Of a DNA stretch of 44,638 nt, positions 28,035-35,612 are shown one piece after another (the stretch's first letter is position 1; every line of letters begins with the position of its first letter). The notes below the pieces were generated by a model. That model made no database searches. It saw only the letters and a list, made by a program, of their open reading frames with translations, and was not told the DNA's origin. The position numbers were made by a program, and so were the translations under genes. Source of the stretch: a virus; the IMG/VR virus record IMGVR_UViG_3300036985_005668, positions 1 through 44,638 of that record, one strand, 5' to 3'.

Positions 28035-29603
28035 TTATTGCGAGGGCTTTTGGAGATATTCTTCAATTTGCTGCTTCTCGTCCGGTGAGAGCAGATCAAC
28101 ATCATATTCGCCTTGGTCAATCTTGCCGATAAGATGCTGAATATATGCAGGGTCTTGGAGATATACAGTGGTGGTGTCTTTGTTTATCAGTAACCACTTA
28201 CTACCATCAAATTTATACACTCTATTTGGTAATACATCAACGCGAACAAACACATCACCGCGTCTTGCTATCTTAGGAAACTCACTACCAAAATTGGTAT
28301 TAATTGAGTGCGTTGAATCTACCGTGAGTGCAACATCAGGGTGCATATCCTCGAACACCCTATTGGCCATGTGCTTGCTGTGAAACACTACATAACCGTC
28401 ACCGCCATCGGCTAACTCCTCAGTGACACCCTCGGTCTGGATATCATTCGGGGCAGATTCAAATTGTAGATCATTATGAGTTACTTCAAGTTCAGGCACC
28501 TTCAGTTCAATTTCCACCTTCGAAAACTCATCCGGTTCTTCCGTTACTGGAGTATCCAGGTGAGGTGCAACCAGCGGAACATCGTTCTTGAACGTAGAAG
28601 GTGTGGCATTCAAATACGGATGAAGTTCTGCCAGAGTTTTCTCCTCTACCACTGGAGTAGCCGATTCAACAATTGCTTGAAATACTTGATCGTCGGTAAG
28701 GGGTTCTTTACTTAGGTCAAAGGTATCATCGTCCGGTCCCAGATGAAAATCAACTGCCGCTTTTGCACGGTCCTGTTCTTCTTTTGAAATAGGATCATCA
28801 GGCTTCGGTCCGATTTCAACTTCTTCCTCTGGTCGCTCGATCTTCCAGTATTTGCTTTGATTTGCAGCAAGGATCAGGGCAATAGCCAATGGGTCAAACA
28901 CCAGAACAAGCAGAATGATAACCCATCGTACCGCCTTTTCCAGGATGTTCTGATCGGGATTGTCACCATAGATCATCGCCGCTATGTATTTGATGGGGCC
29001 AACTTCCGCTTCAACCTTGCGTAACTGACTGGAGATTGGTGCCTTATCCTCATTCAATTTGGCAATAGTGTTGTTTGCTGTCTCAATTTCCTTTTGTAAC
29101 TTTCCACGTTCACCTGCCTGTTGCCGCCTGATTTGGACACTCCGCTCGGCGCTACGTTCGGTGTCGCCCTTTGTTATGACATTGTTTACTTGCAAATCCA
29201 TTTGTGATAGCGCCGCCCTTGCGGATGCTATATTCTCTCGTTGTGTCTTTATCTTCTCGTCAAATAGAGATACTTTAGCAGCAATATCACCTGTCGGCAC
29301 ACCCTGATCCAAGTGACTTTTGCTTAGGAACCCGAAGATACCCATGCTGGTGATAAGGGCCAGCACAATGACAGCAGGAACCAGATACGATTTCATCACC
29401 CAGCCGCATTGCTTCCAGAATGTGCGGAGCCAGACAGTCGTGGTGATCTTTGCAATCTCCAGAATGATACCCATAACCACAATAGGAATGACTGCACCTG
29501 CGAAGATTGCAGTGAGACCTATGATGGAATAATAGGCGGCAACCCCACTGAGTGCCAGAGCAACTATCAAAGTGAGGTTAGGAAGAGAGAAAAATTGACG
29601 CAT
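28035..29603 (-). CDS. 522-residue membrane protein with coiled coil and long acidic tail
   Basis: Three hydrophobic segments in the first 90 residues (IVALALSGVAAYYSIIGL; AIFAGAVIPIVVMGIIL; YLVPAVIVLALITSMGIFGF), a long charged coiled-coil region (about 105-200, e.g. RENIASARAALSQMDLQV), a fourth membrane stretch (VRWVIILLVLVFDPLAIALIL, about 228-250), then an acidic, proline-containing cytoplasmic tail. The DPLAIALILAA segment occurs in large membrane proteins of T4-like environmental phages; function unknown. Start ATG lies 4 nt after ACTAAATA with no Shine-Dalgarno site, so late and leaderless. Confidence 0.85.
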   Translation of the reverse strand: MRQFFSLPNLTLIVALALSGVAAYYSIIGLTAIFAGAVIPIVVMGIILEIAKITTTVWLRTFWKQCGWVMKSYLVPAVIVLALITSMGIFGFLSKSHLDQGVPTGDIAAKVSLFDEKIKTQRENIASARAALSQMDLQVNNVITKGDTERSAERSVQIRRQQAGERGKLQKEIETANNTIAKLNEDKAPISSQLRKVEAEVGPIKYIAAMIYGDNPDQNILEKAVRWVIILLVLVFDPLAIALILAANQSKYWKIERPEEEVEIGPKPDDPISKEEQDRAKAAVDFHLGPDDDTFDLSKEPLTDDQVFQAIVESATPVVEEKTLAELHPYLNATPSTFKNDVPLVAPHLDTPVTEEPDEFSKVEIELKVPELEVTHNDLQFESAPNDIQTEGVTEELADGGDGYVVFHSKHMANRVFEDMHPDVALTVDSTHSINTNFGSEFPKIARRGDVFVRVDVLPNRVYKFDGSKWLLINKDTTTVYLQDPAYIQHLIGKIDQGEYDVDLLSPDEKQQIEEYLQKPSQ

Positions 29604-29607
29604 CTAA

Positions 29608-29615
29608 TATTTAGT
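29608..29615 (-). promoter_or_regulatory. Late promoter motif ACTAAATA, leaderless spacing
   Basis: Minus strand, 4 nt (TTAG) before the ATG at 29603. Confidence 0.6.
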
Positions 29616-29626
29616 CATTTTTACCA

Positions 29627-29821
29627 TTATTCCCGGAAAAGGTGACCAAATGTTGATGTAAACTCTACCATTGTCATGACTAATTTCTGAGGTATATGAG
29701 GTCCTCGTGTCACATGATATGTAACCAGTTGCTCTCCGGCGTCTCGGTCTTTGATCTGAATGACCTCAATCTTGGCGCCATCTTCAAAGATGTATGATTT
29801 TCCTACGAGAGTGTTGCTCAT
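29627..29821 (-). CDS. 64-residue hypothetical protein
   Basis: MSNTLVGKSYIFEDGAKIEVIQIKDRDAGEQLVTYHVTRG then VMTMVEFTSTFGHLFRE: strand-rich with a C-terminal helix; the GxxYxFEDGxxIEVIQIK...VTYHV pattern suggests a small barrel. Late motif GATAAATA 26 nt upstream. A TTG nine bases earlier is an alternative start. Conserved-looking but unnamed. Confidence 0.75.
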   Translation of the reverse strand: MSNTLVGKSYIFEDGAKIEVIQIKDRDAGEQLVTYHVTRGPHIPQKLVMTMVEFTSTFGHLFRE

Positions 29822-29846
29822 TATGTTCAATGTATAGTATGAGATA

Positions 29847-29963
29847 CTATTTATCGTATCCTTCTGCTATGCGTTCTCTGTCATTCTGCCCGCTAACTTC
29901 CTGAAATTTTGTGATGACGAGGTAAGCGAACCAAATCATCACCGCGGCAAATATCAATTTCAT
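29847..29963 (-). CDS. 38-residue single-pass membrane microprotein
   Basis: MKLIFAAVMIWFAYLVITKF then a charged tail (QEVSGQNDRERIAEGYDK). Start overlaps the DNA ligase TGA (AAATGA). The stop codon TAG is inside the GATAAATAG late motif of the next gene. Function unknown. Confidence 0.65.
   Translation of the reverse strand: MKLIFAAVMIWFAYLVITKFQEVSGQNDRERIAEGYDK
29848..29855 (-). promoter_or_regulatory. Late promoter motif GATAAATA
   Basis: Minus strand, upstream of the gene at 29627-29821; followed by an AGTAT-CTC-ATACT inverted repeat in the leader. Confidence 0.6.
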
Positions 29964-31291
29964 TTATCTTCTCGGAATGTCTTGAAGCGAGGGAATCGCA
30001 ACGAGTAAGTGCCGTCTTGATTCTGCGTTACAGCATCACAAATGACAACTACTGTCTGTCCAATGACAGCATCACGATTGTCCCAATATTCTTGACGTTC
30101 AGCGTCAGTGTATCCGCCGCCGACATTCACCTGAATGTGTTTACCGTCGTCCATGCCTTCGCAAATCAGCGCACCCATCTTACCGACATACTTACCGCTG
30201 CCTTCTTCCACGCCTATGACAGTCAGGTCATAGTCATACGTAGGCTTCCACTTCATCCAGAAGAGGTTGCGACGACATTCATACGGGGAATCAAGGCCCT
30301 TGATCATGATGCCCTCAAATCCTGCAGCAACCATATCTTTGGCGTACCGACGGAATTGATCTTGTCCTGCGGCTGTATCAAGGTTTACCATGATATGTGG
30401 CAACAGATCAACGTTATCCATTTCGTCAAATACAGGACGCATCTTTTCCAGCATCTCAATGCGCTTTTTCAACTGGGCATTCCAGTAACCGCGATTGAAG
30501 TCAGCAATCGGAATGATGTCAAACACATTGAATTCCGAATCATCAGCAGGAGCAGCGGTCTTGCGACGAGCCTGACGCATCAGTTCCTGAAAGGTATTAC
30601 CAAGCACTTCGCCGTCAAGAACGAAACCATCCATCAATGTTCGCGGATTAGTTCGGATCAGTTTCGTGACGTTCTTCTCAATTTGCTTTTCAATATGACC
30701 GAAGTTTTCGTATATCTTGCCGTTTCGGCTGTAGCAAACAACGCTGGTTCCAACATCGCTCACATTGACCATGAGCAGAACGCGGACACCGTCAAGTTTC
30801 GGTTCCAGTCGTTTCTCGCCCTTCATTTCTGGACGATCTTCGCATGATGTTGCCAACTGACAAGCAAATACCGGAATCTGATACTCAGTTCCCTTTGTCA
30901 CTTTGTTGATGGTGCGTTCACTGAACCCTGCTCTGAGGTCTTTGCGTAGAACCGGTGCCAGAAATACATTCCATTCTTCGCTGTCAAATCGTTCAGAGAG
31001 AGCCAGAATGGCATCACGCGCAGCATGTCCTGTTAGTTCTCGCTTGACCAGTTTGATCATCAGAGCATTGAATTCATCCCACGGGTTTTCCGCATTGACA
31101 ATGCCGGCAGTTTCGGGAATCTGCTTGACCCCGAATGTGGTGAATGGATTGTAACACGCCTTGGCGAAACTAAGGAAGTATTTGGCGTTAGTGCTGCCAA
31201 GAACGGCTGCCGCAAGGGCCTGACGAATCACATCTTCCTTGTGAAGTTTGCTGTTTGATTCGTTTGCTTTATTGATCCACGATGCTGTCAT
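29960..31291 (-). CDS. ATP-dependent DNA ligase (T4 gp30-like)
   Basis: 443 residues (T4 gp30 has 487). Motif I is LEPKLDGVRV with the nucleophilic lysine near residue 164; YSRNGKIYENFGHIE is motif III; DGEVLG motif IIIa/IV; GFEGIMIKG motif IV; and WMKWKPTYDYDLTVIG motif V with the following OB fold (GKMGALICEGMDDGKHIQVNVGGGYTD). Joins nicks in phage DNA. GGAGAAA site and a TTGATG/TACAAT promoter upstream. Confidence 0.96.
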   Translation of the reverse strand: MTASWINKANESNSKLHKEDVIRQALAAAVLGSTNAKYFLSFAKACYNPFTTFGVKQIPETAGIVNAENPWDEFNALMIKLVKRELTGHAARDAILALSERFDSEEWNVFLAPVLRKDLRAGFSERTINKVTKGTEYQIPVFACQLATSCEDRPEMKGEKRLEPKLDGVRVLLMVNVSDVGTSVVCYSRNGKIYENFGHIEKQIEKNVTKLIRTNPRTLMDGFVLDGEVLGNTFQELMRQARRKTAAPADDSEFNVFDIIPIADFNRGYWNAQLKKRIEMLEKMRPVFDEMDNVDLLPHIMVNLDTAAGQDQFRRYAKDMVAAGFEGIMIKGLDSPYECRRNLFWMKWKPTYDYDLTVIGVEEGSGKYVGKMGALICEGMDDGKHIQVNVGGGYTDAERQEYWDNRDAVIGQTVVVICDAVTQNQDGTYSLRFPRFKTFREDK

Positions 31292-31308
31292 ATTTTCTCC
31301 TAACTTCT

Positions 31309-31337
31309 ATTGTATCACATTCTCAGGTGGCCATCAA
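31309..31337 (-). promoter_or_regulatory. Sigma-70 promoter (DNA ligase)
   Basis: TTGATG, 17 bp, TACAAT on the minus strand; the TGA of the upstream gene is within the -35 box, as in the consensus set. Confidence 0.7.
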
Positions 31338-31672
31338 GCCTTTAGGGCATTTGCCACATACTCTTTTTCCTTTTGGGTGCGGAAGTTTGTTCGGATTCCG
31401 TCTTCGTCTTTGACCCATTTTTCAATCAGTTCATAACTTCCCCAGGAGCCATGCGGCGCAGAGTGCATGATCCATTTCGCAATGCCCTGCATCGACGGGC
31501 CGTTTGCTTGATCGCCACACCCTGCTGCCCGGAATAGATCACCGGCAAACATAGCCGACATGAATCCGCCTGGATGAAAGCCGAGCATCAGATAGTTTTC
31601 GATTGCTTCTTGTGCATGGTCCGGGACACGGTCTGCACACCAGGTGGATTCAAAGTCGAGGAACTTACTCAT
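31334..31672 (-). CDS. Conserved phage protein (PGGF...WGS type), 112 residues
   Basis: VPDHAQEAIENYLMLGFHPGGFMSAMFAGDLFRAAGCGDQANGP, then WIMHSAPHGSWGSYELIEKWVKDEDG. The segment order (V-P-x-H...YL-x-x-G-x-x-PGGF-x-x-A...D-L-x-x-A, then WGS) is shared by many small phage proteins of unknown function. Predicted all-helical. Stop overlaps the DNA ligase promoter. Confidence 0.82.
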   Translation of the reverse strand: MSKFLDFESTWCADRVPDHAQEAIENYLMLGFHPGGFMSAMFAGDLFRAAGCGDQANGPSMQGIAKWIMHSAPHGSWGSYELIEKWVKDEDGIRTNFRTQKEKEYVANALKA

Positions 31673-31913
31673 TCATCAGCACCTTCAGCATATATTCTTT
31701 GCCGCTGATACAGGGGCGCTTGTAATTATGTACGGCGCCGTACTTGGTATATTTGGCAAGAGTTGCACCGTTAATTCGTTGAGCACACGGAAAGCACACC
31801 CACTTGCCTTCATCCATGTTGAAGTGAGTTGCCTTGGGCTTTATTTTACGGTACTGACACATCACTGTGGTACAGACTCCATCAAGTTTACCTGATTCAG
31901 AGTGAATGAACAT
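31665..31913 (-). CDS. 82-residue protein with possible zinc site
   Basis: MFIHSESGKLDGVCTTVMCQYRKIKPKATHF, then KWVCFPCAQRINGATLAKYTKYG. C-x4-C, a following CxxC and nearby His suggest one zinc site. Start overlaps the TGA upstream (TGATG). The string AQRING also appears in the next gene upstream (31913-32575), probably by chance. Confidence 0.73.
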   Translation of the reverse strand: MFIHSESGKLDGVCTTVMCQYRKIKPKATHFNMDEGKWVCFPCAQRINGATLAKYTKYGAVHNYKRPCISGKEYMLKVLMNE

Positions 31914-32575
31914 CAGAGAACCTTCACGCGGTTCAGTTGAGTTTGATTGTCCTTGTGGGACTTGATTGTTCCGGCGATGGTCACCTTGGAGCCGACTGCC
32001 GGTGGGTCATTCTTGAATGAAAAGAATATTGCTTGATCATCTGCGGTTATGGCAGTGACATAATTTGTGGCCCATTGCTGACTGAAAAACGAGCGCAGCA
32101 CTTCCACATCCAATTTGATCTTGTCACCATATTGTCCGATGTATCCGCCAGCGGCGAACTTCACACGGTTCTCCACGGTGTTCCGTGCTTGTCCGCGAAC
32201 AAAGCATGAAGGCAACGAGGCGATCACAGCCAGTTCATACTTCGTGGTGATGGTGTCCACATTGCTGAGAGCAAGGGCAGTGTTGTCAAAGTCACTCAGT
32301 TTGTTACCGGTGATCAGTTTGAATGTGAGGGCTTTGTAGAAACGACGAACCAACTCGCCCTGTTCCCGATCTTCATCAGTGACGACGGCGATGGTGGCAG
32401 CGTCATTCCGCAGAATGTTTTCAATCAGGTCACGATTGGAAGTCTTTGAATCAACAGGAGCATCGGGCCATTTCGTGCCCTTGAAATACTCGCCATTGAT
32501 ACGTTGTGCAGCACACGCAGCAGCCCAAACGAGGTTAGCGTCATACGAGAAAGCAGGGGTAGATTTGTAAGCCAT
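31913..32575 (-). CDS. 220-residue conserved hypothetical protein with OB-like C-terminus
   Basis: The helical N-terminal part (ANLVWAAACAAQRINGEYFKG) is followed by an acidic helix with DEDREQGELVRRFYKAL, and a C-terminal strand-rich end YVTAITADDQAIFFSFKNDPPAVGSKVTIAGTIKSH, then TQLNRVKVL. This ending (G-x-I-K-S-H...TQLNRVKV) reads like an OB fold seen at the C-terminus of phage replication-associated proteins. Role in DNA metabolism is inferred. GGAG site and consensus promoter. Confidence 0.75.
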   Translation of the reverse strand: MAYKSTPAFSYDANLVWAAACAAQRINGEYFKGTKWPDAPVDSKTSNRDLIENILRNDAATIAVVTDEDREQGELVRRFYKALTFKLITGNKLSDFDNTALALSNVDTITTKYELAVIASLPSCFVRGQARNTVENRVKFAAGGYIGQYGDKIKLDVEVLRSFFSQQWATNYVTAITADDQAIFFSFKNDPPAVGSKVTIAGTIKSHKDNQTQLNRVKVL

Positions 32576-32603
32576 GATTTACTCCGTGAGTTGATTTACA
32601 CGT

Positions 32604-32632
32604 ATTATAGCAGATTTGGGTATTATTGTCAA
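32604..32632 (-). promoter_or_regulatory. Consensus sigma-70 promoter
   Basis: TTGACA, 17 bp, TGC-TATAAT on the minus strand; TGA of the gene at 32629-32958 is within the -35 box. Confidence 0.94.
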
Positions 32633-32958
32633 ACTTTGGGCGCAACTGGTGCCCGAGTGAGTCCGAGAATCTTGCGTTCGTCAGGTGTCAGGCGATCCCA
32701 CGCTGCCTTCTTAATCAGGTAAACTCGCATCTTTTCTTCTTGCGCTGCAACGGCTTTCTGTGCGATGTTCACCATGGAGCCCCACCATTTGGCAATCTCA
32801 TCATTTTGTAACAGCAGAAAAGCGGCTTGTCCCGACTTGACCATTTCAATCATCAGAGTTTTGGCGATTCTGGTGTTGCGCTGATCATACCCGTATCCAC
32901 TCTCACCTAAGCAATGGGTTTCAATATATCTAAGGAGCCTGGGGTCTAATGCGCTCAT
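32629..32958 (-). CDS. Helical phage protein, 109 residues (paralog of 32955-33287)
   Basis: Ends with QNDEIAKWWGSMVNIAQKAVAAQEE..., then WDRLTPDERKILGL. The same plan, EIA-x-WW, a charged coiled coil, and LT-D/P-EE/DE...GL, ends the neighbouring gene, so the pair is a diverged tandem duplication. ATGA-coupled to it. Function unknown. Confidence 0.77.
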   Translation of the reverse strand: MSALDPRLLRYIETHCLGESGYGYDQRNTRIAKTLMIEMVKSGQAAFLLLQNDEIAKWWGSMVNIAQKAVAAQEEKMRVYLIKKAAWDRLTPDERKILGLTRAPVAPKV

Positions 32959-33287
32959 TTTTTGTTCCCGTTTTTGTTAAGACCGTACGCCGCGAGTTCC
33001 TCGTCAGTGAGTTTTGCGGCAGCAGCCTTTTTCAACTTGGAAGCGGCGTCCCTCTTTTCTTTTTCTTTTTCAGACTTAACACGTTCTTTTTCGTCAGCCT
33101 TTTTATGATCGGTCCACCAGCTGGCGATTTCCTTATCCTTAAGGAGTTCAGAAATCGGTGTGCCTGCTTCGTATGCTCTCATTGCTGTACAGGCAATTCT
33201 CGCCAGACGATCAGCTTGTAATTTATACACGCCGCATGGCGTTGCTCGGGTTCCCCAGTCGTCGCTTTCGTAATCTCTGCAGGGCAT
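32955..33287 (-). CDS. Phage protein opening MPCRDYESDDW, 110 residues
   Basis: The opening MPCRDY is frequent in a family of phage hypothetical proteins. A helical middle (ARIACTAMRAYEAGTPIS) leads to KDKEIASWWTDHKKADEKER, a Lys/Glu-rich coiled coil and KLTDEELAAYGLNKNGNKK. Start chosen at AAGGAGAACGAAT-ATG. Paralogous to 32629-32958. Confidence 0.8.
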   Translation of the reverse strand: MPCRDYESDDWGTRATPCGVYKLQADRLARIACTAMRAYEAGTPISELLKDKEIASWWTDHKKADEKERVKSEKEKEKRDAASKLKKAAAAKLTDEELAAYGLNKNGNKK

Positions 33288-33298
33288 ATTCGTTCTCC

Positions 33299-33586
33299 TT
33301 AACGACCGCGTTTCAACGTCATTCCATGACGCGACAGACGACCAAGAAAGTCGCCACCGTCGGGGCACTTTCCATCGACAACCGAGTCAACACCCATCTT
33401 GCCGACGTTATCAGCAGATTCAGATGCCATGGTGATGAAAGTAATTCCGCGCCCGGGCTCACGCAACACTTGCATGTATTCCAAGGCGCGAGACATTGCT
33501 CCGTCCCCGGTGAAGTGCATAGCCTGGTGACCACCACCGTCAAACTCGTTGTCGATGTAGTAGACCATATATTCAGTTTTATTCAT
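33299..33586 (-). CDS. 95-residue hypothetical protein on a likely leaderless transcript
   Basis: MNKTEYMVYYIDNEFDGGGHQAMHFTG ... SRALEYMQVLREPGRGITFITMASE, then a basic tail (GRLSRHGMTLKRGR). Its alpha/beta pattern and the phrase FITMASE recur in phage hypothetical proteins. The first in-frame ATG (33592) touches the TATAAT and cannot be transcribed usefully; the second ATG at 33586 is six nt after it, at the predicted transcription start. Confidence 0.78.
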   Translation of the reverse strand: MNKTEYMVYYIDNEFDGGGHQAMHFTGDGAMSRALEYMQVLREPGRGITFITMASESADNVGKMGVDSVVDGKCPDGGDFLGRLSRHGMTLKRGR

Positions 33587-33592
33587 ATCCAT

Positions 33593-33621
33593 ATTATAGC
33601 AGAATACCCATTTATTGTCAA
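33593..33621 (-). promoter_or_regulatory. Consensus sigma-70 promoter with leaderless spacing
   Basis: TTGACA, 17 bp, TGC-TATAAT on the minus strand, six nt before the ATG of 33299-33586. Confidence 0.92.
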
Positions 33622-33629
33622 GCCGTAGG

Positions 33630-33651
33630 AATGCCCCGTTTCCGGGGCATT
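33630..33651 (-). terminator. Hairpin terminator after the gene at 33657
   Basis: Minus-strand AATGCCCCG-GAAA-CGGGGCATT, a 9-bp stem with GNRA tetraloop. The T tract is only two bases, so termination may be partial. Confidence 0.7.
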
Positions 33652-33656
33652 TTGGG

Positions 33657-33917
33657 TTACTTTTTAACTGTACTTTGGTTCACGAAAGCGTACATTTTTT
33701 CCGCTGTTTCAAGGATCTTTTCCAGTCCCGGGAACTCTGGCATAGAGACAGTATGAAGAACTTGCCCGGAAGATGACCTCTCCAGAGTTATTTCCCATCC
33801 TGCAAACTTTGCCTCAAAGTCTTTGGTGACGAAGTGCCTTGCCATGTCAAGAATCTCAGTGCGGATTTCGTATCCGTTTTTTGTTGCCCGGAATTCGGGC
33901 ATTTTTGGTGTGTTCAT
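33657..33917 (-). CDS. Conserved 86-residue phage protein
   Basis: KNGYEIRTEILDMARHFVTKDFEAKFAGWEITLER, then LEKILETAEKMYAFVNQ. The Y-E-I-R-T-E-x-L motif followed by helices occurs in small T4-like and cyanophage proteins of unknown role. AGGAAAT site; stop followed by a hairpin terminator. Confidence 0.8.
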   Translation of the reverse strand: MNTPKMPEFRATKNGYEIRTEILDMARHFVTKDFEAKFAGWEITLERSSSGQVLHTVSMPEFPGLEKILETAEKMYAFVNQSTVKK

Positions 33918-34504
33918 ATATTTCCTGTGTGTGTTAAGTTTTTGAGCGTTTTGGACGCCAATGTCCAGGGAAGCATCGCTCGTTTCCCAAAGTAGTCAAG
34001 CGCACCCGAATTGATGGCCAGACCCTCATTGATGAATGTATTAAGACTTGGTCCATCCAGTTCAATCGCGGCTTCTGATTCACCGTGTTCGTTCTGAAAG
34101 TGTATCCTATTCTTAGTACACAAATGTTTAATTGCTGCATTGCGACTGAGACATACCATGTTCCCTTTAAGGATCTGATGTGTTCGGCAATACCTGATAC
34201 ATCGCTTCATAAGTTTGTCGCCGATGCCCTGCCCTTGATACTCTTTCAGCACAGAGAATGCCAATTCCATTTCATCACCGAGGGCAACATGTCCTATGGC
34301 AATGAAGTCTAAATTGTCATCTTCTACGCAAAATAGTATATGTTTTTTCGCATTATCTTCAAAGTTTTTGCACAGTTTATCAAGAGTTTCTTCCTTCATG
34401 CTGAATCCGAATCGCAATACTCTGCTATCAGGATCAAGGGCTTTCAGGTGCGCGGTATACTTGTGGTACTCATTGAGTAGCACTCGGCGAACTACGAATG
34501 TCAT
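33914..34504 (-). CDS. GNAT-family N-acetyltransferase
   Basis: 196 residues. FIAIGHVALG, then ELAFSVLKEYQGQGIGDKLMKRCIRYCR (about 83-110) contains the acetyl-CoA loop Q-x-x-G-x-G of GNAT enzymes. The N-terminus (TAHLKALDPDSRVLRFGF) is typical of GNATs in T4-like phages. The C-terminal half extends beyond a minimal GNAT. Substrate unknown. ATGA-coupled both ways. Confidence 0.88.
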   Translation of the reverse strand: MTFVVRRVLLNEYHKYTAHLKALDPDSRVLRFGFSMKEETLDKLCKNFEDNAKKHILFCVEDDNLDFIAIGHVALGDEMELAFSVLKEYQGQGIGDKLMKRCIRYCRTHQILKGNMVCLSRNAAIKHLCTKNRIHFQNEHGESEAAIELDGPSLNTFINEGLAINSGALDYFGKRAMLPWTLASKTLKNLTHTGNI

Positions 34505-34725
34505 ACTTGTTTTGATTTGTACGTGCTAGGATTAGCCAGTACTTTGGAGAATGAAGTAAGAGTGTCAATTGACAGATCCATTGCTGCTCTGGTGTATGCA
34601 GTTTGGACATCAACGAATGTGTTCATAATTTGTGCGATTGGCACGTTCTGAACGAACGTACTGACAAATTGTTTCTTGCCGTCTTGAACTTGGTCAATGG
34701 CAATGTTGGTGAATGTTTTAATCAT
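34501..34725 (-). CDS. Phasin-like small helical protein
   Basis: 74 residues: MIKTFTNIAIDQVQDGKKQFVSTFVQN, then MNTFVDVQTAYTRAAMDLSIDTLTSFSKVL. The amphipathic all-helical sequence rich in Q, T, S, F and V resembles the phasin_2 helical region that coats polyhydroxyalkanoate granules. The match is by feel and could also be a generic amphipathic helix. AGGAAAA site; late motif GATAAATA 47 nt upstream. Confidence 0.55.
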   Translation of the reverse strand: MIKTFTNIAIDQVQDGKKQFVSTFVQNVPIAQIMNTFVDVQTAYTRAAMDLSIDTLTSFSKVLANPSTYKSKQV

Positions 34726-34772
34726 ATTTTTCCTGTGTGTGTGTGATGAGGGTTTTAAAGTTCCCTCAACTT

Positions 34773-34780
34773 TATTTATC
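34773..34780 (-). promoter_or_regulatory. Late promoter motif GATAAATA
   Basis: Minus strand, 47 nt before the phasin-like gene; the TAA inside it is the stop of the overlapping ORF at 34776. A GAGGG-N10-CCCTC hairpin lies in the leader. Confidence 0.5.
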
Positions 34781-34934
34781 CCCAAACTTCAGAATACTTC
34801 TTTAAAGCCTCTAATCGGGCCATTTTCAGTCGTGTTCTGATGTAGGGCGATATTTGATGTTTTAGTCTCGGACGATCATATCCACGATGCAAATCAACAC
34901 GGTCGTTGATATAATCCTCGTCGTCTACATCCAG
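34776..34934 (-). CDS. Putative 52-residue ORF without a standard start
   Basis: The frame reads DVDDEDYINDRVDLHRG then RPRLKHQISPYIRTRLKMARLEALKKYSEVWG. It looks protein-like (acidic start, basic end), yet no ATG, GTG or well-placed TTG begins it; a CTG sits one nt after the TAA of the exported protein upstream. Possibly read by re-initiation or by a +1 shift from that gene. The interval given starts at the CTG. Confidence 0.35.
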   Translation of the reverse strand: MDVDDEDYINDRVDLHRGYDRPRLKHQISPYIRTRLKMARLEALKKYSEVWG

Positions 34935-34935
34935 A

Positions 34936-35145
34936 TTACTTAGATGCTGCTGCCTTTGGTGCCTCGACACTTTTTGCAGGCTTTGCGGCCTTCTTAACCT
35001 TCTTTGCCTTGACGACCTTCTTTGCAGCAGGTGTTGCAGCAGCCGGAGCAACTACAGCGGCAGGAGCCACAACAGGCTTAACTGCATCGGCTGCGAAAGC
35101 GGAGACCATGCCGAGAGCGGCGATTAGAGAGAGTAATAGTTTCAT
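34936..35145 (-). CDS. Exported Ala/Lys-rich protein
   Basis: 69 residues. MKLLLSLIAALGMVSAFAADA is a clear signal peptide with a predicted cut after AFA. The mature part is alanine-, valine- and lysine-rich (VKPVVAPAAVVAPAAATPAA, then KKVVKAKKVKKAAKPAK), so a small basic periplasmic or envelope protein. AAGGAAA site. A longer in-frame start at 35187 would hide the signal peptide. Confidence 0.82.
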   Translation of the reverse strand: MKLLLSLIAALGMVSAFAADAVKPVVAPAAVVAPAAATPAAKKVVKAKKVKKAAKPAKSVEAPKAAASK

Positions 35146-35225
35146 TTGTTTCCTTAAGTTAATGAACAGACTTTTAAAGTCATACATATATAACGCGGTA
35201 GTATTCTACCCCGTTGACATGCTCT

Positions 35226-35612
35226 TTACCTTTTAACAGATTCCAGATAATCCTTTAGATTTCCGTATATGCTAAGAAGGGTGGCGATCTTGCCATCGTA
35301 AATTCGGATGAAGGGTTCTCCCTTCTTTCCTGCTTCCTTTGTCACACTGAGGTAGTATGGACATTTTATCTTTCGGTTCAATTCAATCATAAAATGATAC
35401 CAGGAACCAGCTGGTATTTTGTCAGCAGGAAACGTGTAAAATTCAATCTCTGCTAACCTAAACGCAGTGTCCCCTAAGTCAGTTAATCGTAACCCTTCTT
35501 GCCGCCCGGTCATCCACCATTGAAATATTGTTTCTTCCACAGTAGAAGTCTGACTCGGTAATTGTTCCAGAACCGCCTCAGTGATCAACTGCTTTTTTGA
35601 TGGGCGAGCCAT
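35226..35612 (-). CDS. Conserved T4-like phage protein, 128 residues
   Basis: TIFQWWMTGRQEGLRLTDLGDTAF, then FYTFPADKIPAGSWYHFMIELNRKIKCPYYL and FIRIYDGKIATLLSIYGNLKDYL. The WW-x-TG...GLRLT-x-x-G, PYY and LYG-x-L elements recur in a family of T4-like and cyanophage proteins of unknown function. Start overlaps the TAA of the next gene (TAATG). Confidence 0.83.
   Translation of the reverse strand: MARPSKKQLITEAVLEQLPSQTSTVEETIFQWWMTGRQEGLRLTDLGDTAFRLAEIEFYTFPADKIPAGSWYHFMIELNRKIKCPYYLSVTKEAGKKGEPFIRIYDGKIATLLSIYGNLKDYLESVKR

Noticed and set aside
33587-33592. ATG at 33592 as start of the gene at 33299-33586
   Set aside because: It directly abuts the TATAAT box and would lie upstream of the transcription start; the next ATG is used instead.
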